Assembly (NCBI GenBank): GCA_905215675.1
Contig: CAJMRA010000007.1
Span: forward strand, 1-18,409
From: an uncultured bacterium
Lineage (GTDB): Bacteria > Desulfobacterota > Desulfovibrionia > Desulfovibrionales > Desulfovibrionaceae
Length of the DNA stretch: 18,409 nt
Reading direction: 5' to 3'
The notes beneath the pieces were generated by a model, which made no database searches, was not told the DNA's origin, and saw nothing but the letters and a program-made list of their open reading frames with translations. Both the position numbers and the translations under genes were made by a program. This document shows, in pieces, positions 13,632 to 18,409 of the stretch (the first letter of the stretch is position 1; every line of letters starts with the position of its first letter).

Positions 13632-13660
13632 AGTATAGTCTTTTTGTCAGAAAAGCGCAA
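13632..13660 (-). promoter_or_regulatory. Sigma70-like promoter for hydG
   Basis: On the minus strand TTGCGC (13655-13660) and TATACT (13632-13637) are separated by 17 bases, a good match to sigma70 spacing and to the -10 consensus. It lies about 45 bases upstream of the hydG ATG. Confidence 0.6.
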
Positions 13661-13731
13661 TCGTTTTGGCGGGACGGTCGCAGCCGGGCGCGACGATTCC
13701 GGGCATCGGCAGCGGTAATTTCACCTGAAAC

Positions 13732-13770
13732 TTGACAAAGTCAATTCTTAATAATAATTTTTACTAAAAT
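13732..13770 (+). promoter_or_regulatory. perR promoter/operator region
   Basis: TTGACA (13732-13737) is a consensus -35 element and is also part of a perfect inverted repeat, TTGAC-AAA-GTCAA (13732-13744). An A/T-only stretch (13748-13763) follows, where a -10 near 13753-13760 is likely. Fur-family regulators commonly bind such AT-rich sites and control their own genes, so PerR autoregulation is plausible. I could not match a published PerR box exactly. Confidence 0.5.
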
Positions 13771-13784
13771 AATGGAGTGGAGAT

Positions 13785-14186
13785 ATGTCCCAAACGCAAA
13801 CACGCATGACGCGACAACGTGCCGTCATTCTGGAGGAATTGAGAAAGACGACCACCCACCCCACAGCGGACGAGCTTTACGGCAAGGTACGCGAGCGCCT
13901 GCCGCGCATCAGCCTCGGGACGGTGTACCGTAATCTGGATTTTCTTGCCGACAGCGGAGAAATCCGGCGGCTGGAGGCTGCGGGCACGACCAAGCGTTTT
14001 GACGGGAATATGGTGGATCATCAGCATGTCCGTTGCCTGTGCTGCGGACGGATAGGCGATATCATGTCCCCCCTGCCGACGCCTCCGGTTTCGGGCATGC
14101 ATGTGCCGGGTTTTGCGGAAGTCCGCAGCGCCCGCATCGAATTCGACGGTATATGCGAGCAGTGCGCGGCGGCGCGACGTCAGTGA
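13785..14186 (+). CDS. perR: Peroxide-responsive Fur-family repressor PerR
   Basis: The 133-residue protein has the Fur-family winged helix (RQRAVILEEL near 10-19; SLGTVYRNLDFLADSGEIRRLE at 43-64) and dimerisation domain. The structural zinc site is complete: CLCC (C84, C87) and CEQC (C124, C127). The regulatory metal ligands aligned to Bacillus PerR are all present: H25, D73, H79, H81 and D92. An aspartate at the last position is the PerR-type residue, where Fur has glutamate, supporting a peroxide sensor that releases DNA when iron-loaded histidines oxidise. GGAG seven bases before the ATG supports the start. The rubredoxin gene follows after 72 bases, and the divergent hydrogenase cluster shares the upstream region. 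Zur or Fur are less likely on these ligands. Confidence 0.9.
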   Translation: MSQTQTRMTRQRAVILEELRKTTTHPTADELYGKVRERLPRISLGTVYRNLDFLADSGEIRRLEAAGTTKRFDGNMVDHQHVRCLCCGRIGDIMSPLPTPPVSGMHVPGFAEVRSARIEFDGICEQCAAARRQ

Positions 14187-14258
14187 TTGAAGGAACGTCC
14201 GCTTGCTGGTATGCTGCTTTCCGGCAGGAAGGACTGCCGTATCTGCAAGGAGGAAATT

Positions 14259-14447
14259 ATGGCGGATCCCAAGGATATGTGGCGTTGTCAGATGGTGAAC
14301 TGCGGCTATGTCTATGATCCCGACAAGGGGGATCGGCGGCACAAGATTCCGGCCGGAACCAAGTTCGAGGATTTGCCGGATGACTGGAAATGTCCGGTAT
14401 GCGGGGCGGCCAAGAAGAGCTTCCGCCGTCTTTCGGACGAAGTCTAG
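14259..14447 (+). CDS. rdl: Rubredoxin with C-x4-C knuckle (Desulfovibrio Rdl/type II rubredoxin)
   Basis: The 62-residue protein binds a single Fe(Cys)4 centre for electron transfer. The second knuckle is normal (CPVCG, C45 and C48), but the first is CQMVNCGY (C10 and C15), with four residues between the ligands instead of two. From memory, the same variant defines a second rubredoxin of Desulfovibrio desulfuricans and the rubredoxin-like protein in the D. vulgaris perR operon. AAGGAGGA just upstream fixes the ATG at 14259; the longer in-frame start is rejected. In D. vulgaris a rubrerythrin gene lies in the same operon; here it is absent, so the redox partner must be elsewhere. The stop is followed at once by an intergenic repeat. 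A role in peroxide or oxygen defence is inferred from perR linkage. Confidence 0.92.
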   Translation: MADPKDMWRCQMVNCGYVYDPDKGDRRHKIPAGTKFEDLPDDWKCPVCGAAKKSFRRLSDEV

Positions 14448-14550
14448 AGCAATTTCAGTTTGAAACGCGTTGCGTTTCAAACCATACGGCCCGTTGTTTC
14501 GCGGAAAGCGTGATTTTTCCGCCCGCTTCGGGCCGGGCGGCATAGCGCCG
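14446..14550 (+). repeat. Composite intergenic repeat, copy B
   Basis: This copy aligns over about 105 bases with 10537-10643, in the same orientation. It begins inside the rubredoxin TAG stop (AGAGCAATTTCAGTTTGAAACGC) and contains the palindrome GAAACGCGTTGCGTTTC (14463-14479). After 14550 the two copies diverge. An AGCGTTTC hairpin lies about 100 bases further right at 14651-14687, against eight bases in copy A, as if sequence had been gained or lost between modules. Confidence 0.75.
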
Positions 14551-14650
14551 ACATTCCCTGATCGCAGATCCTGGGGTAGCGTCCCTCCGTATCGTGGCAG
14601 CCTGAAACGGTTGTCGCGGTGCGGGAGAGCGTCTTTCCCCGGCATTTTTT

Positions 14651-14687
14651 TAGAGCGTTTCACCTTTTTCAAAGGTAAAACGCTCTA
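14651..14687. repeat. AGCGTTTC-family hairpin between convergent genes
   Basis: A 17-bp stem with one mismatch (14651-14667 with 14671-14687) closes a three-base loop. It is the longest member of the family here. It is preceded by a T-run, but no T-run follows on either strand, so a classical intrinsic terminator is not certain. It may end or protect the perR-rubredoxin transcript. Confidence 0.6.
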
Positions 14688-14770
14688 AAGATACAACGCT
14701 CATGACGCGCCGTCGGGGGACGGGGATGCAGGTCTTGTCCCGCGCGTCACCGTTCCCCGTCACCCTCCTG

Positions 14771-14799
14771 AAAAAAGCGCGCTGGGGGAGGGGCCCAGC
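14771..14799 (-). terminator. Intrinsic terminator of the ybaK operon
   Basis: On the minus strand GCTGGG and CCCAGC (14794-14799 with 14781-14786) form a stem with a seven-base loop, then GCGC and six T residues. It lies about 40 bases after the ybaK stop. The sequence is a degenerate copy of the 26-base element at 8039-8064 and 18383-18408. Confidence 0.7.
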
Positions 14800-14838
14800 C
14801 TTTTCACAGCTTTCCACACTCCCTGCCGAAGTGTCGTC

Positions 14839-15324
14839 TTACCCGCGGGCAATGGCGGCATAGACGGCGTGGGCGGCGCTGACGAGATCGTCGGGAGCCA
14901 GCAGCAGCTGCACGCCGCGCTGTCCGGCGCTGACGTAGATGCGCTCCTGAAGGATGGCGCTTTCATCCAGAAAGACGGGATAGGCCTTTTTGGCGGCCAG
15001 CGGCGAACAACCGCCGCGAATATAGCCTGTCAGCGGCTGCACTTCCTTGAGATGCACCATTTCCACGTGCTTGTTGCCGGAGGCCGCGGCCAGCGCCTTG
15101 AGGTCCAGCTCGGCGGCGGCGGGAATGCAGGCCATGAGGACGCCGCTCCTGTCGCCGCGCGCCACGAGCGTCTTGAAAACCTGTTCCTCCGGCGCGCCGA
15201 GCTTGCGCGCCATGGCCGCGGCCGACAGATCGTCGAGGTCCACCTCGGCCTGATGCAGCTCATAGGCGATGCCCAGCGTATCCAGCAGGCGCGCGGCGTT
15301 GGTCTTGGCGATGCCCTTGCTCAT
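14839..15324 (-). CDS. ybaK: YbaK/EbsC-type aminoacyl-tRNA deacylase (Cys-tRNA(Pro) deacylase)
   Basis: YbaK hydrolyses Cys-tRNA(Pro) made in error by prolyl-tRNA synthetase, a trans-editing step in the cytoplasm. The 161-residue length is typical. Family marks are VFKTLVARG with K51 in the place of the essential lysine, ASGNKHVEMV (81-90), and the GYIRGGCSPLAAKK loop (100-113). The ATG overlaps the stop of the pseudouridine synthase/CoaE gene by ATGA, with GGGGAGGA upstream, so translation is coupled. It is the last gene of a three-gene leftward operon that ends in a terminator about 40 bases downstream. A different amino-acid preference within the family cannot be excluded. Confidence 0.93.
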   Translation of the reverse strand: MSKGIAKTNAARLLDTLGIAYELHQAEVDLDDLSAAAMARKLGAPEEQVFKTLVARGDRSGVLMACIPAAAELDLKALAAASGNKHVEMVHLKEVQPLTGYIRGGCSPLAAKKAYPVFLDESAILQERIYVSAGQRGVQLLLAPDDLVSAAHAVYAAIARG

Positions 15325-16925
15325 GCGTTTTCCTCCCCTGATGCGTCATTGCAGGCGCACAGATCCGTAATGACGCCGCGCGTTGCGGCATCGTCGCGGC
15401 TGCGGCGTTCGGCCAGCCGCGACAGGAGGTCGTCGACGGCCCGGTCAAGCGCCGCAAGATCGCCGCTGTTGTCCAGTACGAAGTCGGCGGCGGCTTCCTT
15501 GCGTTCCGCAGGCCATTGCCAGGATTCGATGAGGGCGCTTTTTTCGTCGGTCCAGCCGCGATTGTCGGACAGCCGGGCGAAGCGGGCGGCCTGCGGGCAA
15601 TGGATGGCGACGGCCGCGGGCTGCGGTGTGAACGCGCCGTTATGCCAGCCGCATTCATAATAGAGGGGAATTTCCGCTACGGCGCAGGTTTCGCCGCGCG
15701 CTTCCGCGTCTTCCCAGAAGCGTTCGACGGCGTCCCGCACCAGGGCGTGGGACAGATCCTCCACGTCGCGGCGCGCTTCCGGGCGGTCGTGAAACAGCGC
15801 CAGAAGCGCGTTTTTATCGACGCCGCCCCGGTCGTCAAGCAGATCCGGCCCCCAGCGACGGGCGATATGATCGGCGGCGTCGCCTCCCGGCGCGTACAGT
15901 TCCGCAACAAGGGCGTCCGCGCTGATCATGGGAACGCCCCTTTTCCGCAGCGCCGCGCCCACGGCGGATTTGCCGCTTCCGGGATTGCCGGTCAGGACGA
16001 TGCGCTGCATGCGGCGGGCGTTGACGACGGCCGCTTCAAGAAAGTCCGGCGGCGGCGGGCAGCAGAAGCGCATGTCTTCTCCCGTCTGCGGGTGCCGGAA
16101 ATGCAGACGCCAGGCGTGCAGCATCTGGCGCGGGGCGCGGCGGGCCGTTTCGGCCGGCGCGTAGAGGGCGTCGCCCAGCAGGGGATGCCCCGTATGCGCC
16201 ATGTGGACGCGGATCTGATGCGTGCGCCCCGTGTGGATGCGGACGGCCAGCAGCGAGAAGGCGTTGTCGGGACTGCTCCAGAGCCTATCCCATTCCGTAT
16301 GCGCGGGTTTGCCGCCGCGCGATTCCGGCACGACCGCCATCTTGATCTTTACGGTCGGATGACGGCCGACGGGCTCCCGGCAGACGCCGTGCGCTTCGGG
16401 CACGCCCCGCACCAGCGCCAGATACCGCTTGTGGACGTCCCGCCGGGCAAAGGCGTCGCTCAGGGCAAGGCGGGCGGCTTCATCCAGCGCCACCAGCAGC
16501 AGCCCGCTGGTATCCTTGTCCAGGCGATGCACGATGCCGGGGCGCAGCCCCTCCTGTTGCGCCAGCTGCGGAAAGTGTCCCAGCAGCCGCTGCACCAGCG
16601 TTCCCGAAGGGCAGGAAGGGCAGGGATGCACGGTCAGACCGGCGGGCTTGCGGCAGACCAGCATATGCGCGTCGTGCCAGATGACGTCGACGTGACCTTC
16701 TTCCGCCTCCAGCCGCGTGACGGCCGCCGGAGGCGTAAAGCGTATTTCCTGTCCCTCTTTCATCTTGCGGGACACGGCGGTTTCCGGCAGGCCGTCCACA
16801 AGACAGCCTCCGGCCTCCACGGCCTTTTGCACGGCCCCGCGCGAGCGATCGGGCACGGCGTCGCTGAGAATGCGATCCAGCCTTTGCCCGGCCCGGGCGG
16901 CATCCACAATCAGCGTTATCTCCAT
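15321..16925 (-). CDS. coaE: Fusion of RluD-like 23S rRNA pseudouridine synthase and dephospho-CoA kinase
   Basis: The 534-residue protein combines two housekeeping enzymes. Residues 1-65 are an S4 RNA-binding domain (RLDRILSDAVPDRSRG). Residues about 80-290 are an RluA/RluD-type pseudouridine synthase with HRLDKDTSG (133-141, catalytic D136), KRYLALVRG and RIHTGRTHQIRVH. Residues about 307-510 are a CoaE kinase, which phosphorylates dephospho-CoA to CoA: P-loop GNPGSGKS (313-320), SADALV with D337, and AEIPLYYE, the usual CoaE substrate-site segment. The ATG at 16925 follows AGGGA; it is one base from the stop of the lipoprotein gene. The frame is continuous and both active sites look intact. 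I believe this fusion occurs in other Desulfovibrio genomes. No functional link between rRNA modification and CoA synthesis is known to me. Confidence 0.94.
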   Translation of the reverse strand: MEITLIVDAARAGQRLDRILSDAVPDRSRGAVQKAVEAGGCLVDGLPETAVSRKMKEGQEIRFTPPAAVTRLEAEEGHVDVIWHDAHMLVCRKPAGLTVHPCPSCPSGTLVQRLLGHFPQLAQQEGLRPGIVHRLDKDTSGLLLVALDEAARLALSDAFARRDVHKRYLALVRGVPEAHGVCREPVGRHPTVKIKMAVVPESRGGKPAHTEWDRLWSSPDNAFSLLAVRIHTGRTHQIRVHMAHTGHPLLGDALYAPAETARRAPRQMLHAWRLHFRHPQTGEDMRFCCPPPPDFLEAAVVNARRMQRIVLTGNPGSGKSAVGAALRKRGVPMISADALVAELYAPGGDAADHIARRWGPDLLDDRGGVDKNALLALFHDRPEARRDVEDLSHALVRDAVERFWEDAEARGETCAVAEIPLYYECGWHNGAFTPQPAAVAIHCPQAARFARLSDNRGWTDEKSALIESWQWPAERKEAAADFVLDNSGDLAALDRAVDDLLSRLAERRSRDDAATRGVITDLCACNDASGEENA

Positions 16926-16926
16926 G

Positions 16927-18354
16927 TCAGTCCCTGTCGCCCGGCAGTGTGGAAATCTTGCGAATCCGATCTACAAAGGTCTTCTTGCGGTACAGGCTGG
17001 GCAGTTCCGCGCCGGGCGTGATGGATGTCACCACGGCGCGCCCGATGATGAAACGGTCGTTGTCGTCGTCGCCGTTGACGACGCGCACGCCCCAGGCATT
17101 GTGAAAGATGGCGGGGCGACCGTTGTACGGTCCCACGTAAAGCATGATGTGGCCGCTCATCCAGACCAGCGAAAGGAACGGGCTTCCATGCTCCAGTATG
17201 GCGCGTTCCTTTTCTCCGGGCGTCATGCCCTCAAGGGAAAACTGCGTGCCCGTGCGGCACTGCGCCAGCGAATTGCGCGGAAGCCAGATACCGAAGGGCG
17301 TGAACAGTTCCCGCGTCAGGGCGGAGCAGTCCCGGTTGCCGAAAGTGCCGCCCCAGCCGTAGCGCTGTCCCATCATGACGTTGCCCAGCCGCGCCACGGC
17401 ATCGGGGGTGAGGCGCAGGGGTTTGGGCGCGGCGTCCCGGACGGACAGGCTGGACTGCGTCAGGCGGGCGCGGCCGTCGGGGCCCTTTTCCGGCGTCAGA
17501 ATGGCCCAGCGGGGTTCCGGCGGCGTTGTTTCGGTCGCTTTTTTGCCGTCTGCGGGCGGCGCGGGCGGGGTGAACGGCGTGGAGGAGGCCAGCGGCAGGA
17601 TTGCGCCTATATGGGCATAGCCCGTCTGGGTTCCGTCAAGACGAACCTTGTCGTTGAGTACGGCCGCAAACGGACCGCGACGATAACGGTTCTGAAAGGC
17701 TTCGTCGGCAAGGGCCACGTCCCGGGCGTCCACCCAGCCGGCGGCCACGGGGGTTTCCACATAGTACCATTGCCCGTCGCGGCTGCGGTGGGCGAGCAGC
17801 AGCGGCGTCCCTACCGGCAGCAGGGAATACTGATTATAGTCGAAGGGATTGGCGCGCGGATCGGGCGTGGGTTCTGAATAGCGCGGCATATGGGTGGGAA
17901 TTTCCCGCAGGTCCGTATAGCGCACGGTTACGGCGGCGGCGCTCATGGACGGGAAGTGCGCGCTGTCGGCATTGCGGGCAATGGCGTCCCATTCTTCCTG
18001 TGTCCAGCGGACATCGTCATACTTGTAGCCCCGCGCCTTGCGCAGGGGGGCGTTCATTTCCCGCCGCTTGACGCTGGTTTTCGTCATGTCCCACGGGCCG
18101 AAGAAAATGCGGTTAAAGCGGGCGTCCTGTATTTGCTGTTCCTGTTCCGTCAACAGGGGCGTGTTGCCGCCCGCCTTGCGGGCAAAGGGCGTCAGATCCT
18201 GGGGGAAGGTTTGCAGATCGCGGATGGTGCCCATCCATTCGGGCGTTTCTCCCTCGCGGGTGGGGACCTTGCGCTTGCTGCCGCAGCCTGCCGTCATGGC
18301 CAGCGCCATGCACAGCAGCAGGCAGCCCAGCCGCATGGACAATCGGGAATCCAT
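16927..18354 (-). CDS. SH3-domain NlpC/P60 family lipoprotein (gamma-D-glutamyl-diamino acid endopeptidase type)
   Basis: The 475-residue protein begins with a short lipoprotein signal, hydrophobic at 8-21, and a lipobox-like MTAGC with C24 as lipidated residue. An N-terminal stabilising region (about 40-135) is followed by bacterial SH3-like segments (about 140-310, including GQWYYVETPVAAGWVDARDV) and a C-terminal NlpC/P60 peptidase. The catalytic triad is C343 in NRDCSAL, H402 in MSGHIMLYVG and probably H418 in FHNAW. Such enzymes cut gamma-D-Glu-diaminopimelate bonds in peptidoglycan peptides at the outer envelope. A structurally solved D. vulgaris protein has this architecture. AAGGAGG six bases before the ATG gives a very strong start. 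It is the first gene of the operon, and the stop is one base from the pseudouridine synthase/CoaE start. Confidence 0.92.
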   Translation of the reverse strand: MDSRLSMRLGCLLLCMALAMTAGCGSKRKVPTREGETPEWMGTIRDLQTFPQDLTPFARKAGGNTPLLTEQEQQIQDARFNRIFFGPWDMTKTSVKRREMNAPLRKARGYKYDDVRWTQEEWDAIARNADSAHFPSMSAAAVTVRYTDLREIPTHMPRYSEPTPDPRANPFDYNQYSLLPVGTPLLLAHRSRDGQWYYVETPVAAGWVDARDVALADEAFQNRYRRGPFAAVLNDKVRLDGTQTGYAHIGAILPLASSTPFTPPAPPADGKKATETTPPEPRWAILTPEKGPDGRARLTQSSLSVRDAAPKPLRLTPDAVARLGNVMMGQRYGWGGTFGNRDCSALTRELFTPFGIWLPRNSLAQCRTGTQFSLEGMTPGEKERAILEHGSPFLSLVWMSGHIMLYVGPYNGRPAIFHNAWGVRVVNGDDDNDRFIIGRAVVTSITPGAELPSLYRKKTFVDRIRKISTLPGDRD

Positions 18355-18382
18355 GAAAACCTCCTTATGGCCTGTGTTCCCT

Positions 18383-18408
18383 CTGAAAAAGCGCGTTGGG
18401 GGAAGGAT
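18383..18408 (-). terminator. 26-base terminator-like repeat upstream of the NlpC/P60 gene
   Basis: This is an exact inverted copy of 8039-8064. On the minus strand it ends GCGCTTTTTCAG, so it probably belongs to the terminator of a leftward gene beyond the window. The other half of any stem would lie outside the window. Confidence 0.5.
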
Positions 18409-18409
18409 A

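Larger units (their letters stand above)
14551..14838. other. Gap between convergent rubredoxin and ybaK genes
   Basis: No gene is supported in this stretch. It holds an AGCGTTTC hairpin at 14651-14687 and the ybaK terminator at 14771-14799, both listed separately; otherwise nothing is recognised. Confidence 0.5.

Noticed and set aside
10537..14690. CRISPR array
   Set aside because: There are only two composite repeats, about 4 kb apart, with no regular spacers and no cas genes.
15516..17021. 501-codon open frame opposite the pseudouridine synthase/CoaE gene
   Set aside because: No motifs, G/R/H-rich composition; a shadow of the real gene.

Overview
The window is a high-GC, densely coded segment whose genes point to a sulfate reducer of the Desulfovibrio group (Desulfovibrionaceae). 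The indicators are a PerR regulator beside a C-x4-C rubredoxin, the full hydE/hydF/hydG maturation set around a monomeric [FeFe] hydrogenase, an RluD-like/CoaE fusion, and an SH3-NlpC/P60 lipoprotein of the Desulfovibrio type. This is inferred from gene content. No rRNA, tRNA, CRISPR array, transposase or phage gene was seen.

Region 1 (1-8064) looks like a surface-glycan or glycolipid module. Leftward: a polysaccharide deacetylase (848-1834) and an alkaline-phosphatase-superfamily phosphodiesterase (66-848), overlapping by one base. Divergently, rightward: a GT4 glycosyltransferase, a small secreted protein of unknown family, a membrane-anchored GT2 glycosyltransferase, a MacB/LolC-type ABC permease, and a 652-residue protein with a complete MacB/LolD-type ATPase at the N terminus and a GT4 glycosyltransferase at the C terminus. 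This ATPase-glycosyltransferase fusion is the most unusual gene here and suggests sugar transfer coupled to export. The block ends in a strong hairpin/terminator region.

Region 2 (8102-13660) is a leftward hydrogenase cluster: hydG, a group-B-like [FeFe] hydrogenase, hydE, hydF. It has a good promoter upstream of hydG, and an inverted repeat placed like an operator at the expected start site. Together the genes encode the enzyme and the three proteins that build its 2Fe subcluster.

Region 3 (13732-14447) is divergent from hydG: perR with all five regulatory metal ligands, then a small rubredoxin with an unusual C-x4-C first knuckle, likely an oxidative-stress pair. The shared ~200-bp gap holds two distinct palindromes.

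Region 4 (14771-18354) is a tightly coupled leftward operon: an SH3/NlpC-P60 lipoprotein, an RluD-like pseudouridine synthase fused to dephospho-CoA kinase, and a YbaK-type deacylase, ending in an intrinsic terminator.

Dispersed non-coding repeats link the regions. One is an AGCGTTTC hairpin family that often begins inside the stop codon of the preceding gene. A second is a ~105-bp composite repeat present twice, plus a fragment. A third is a 26-bp terminator-like element present as two identical inverted copies and one degenerate copy.
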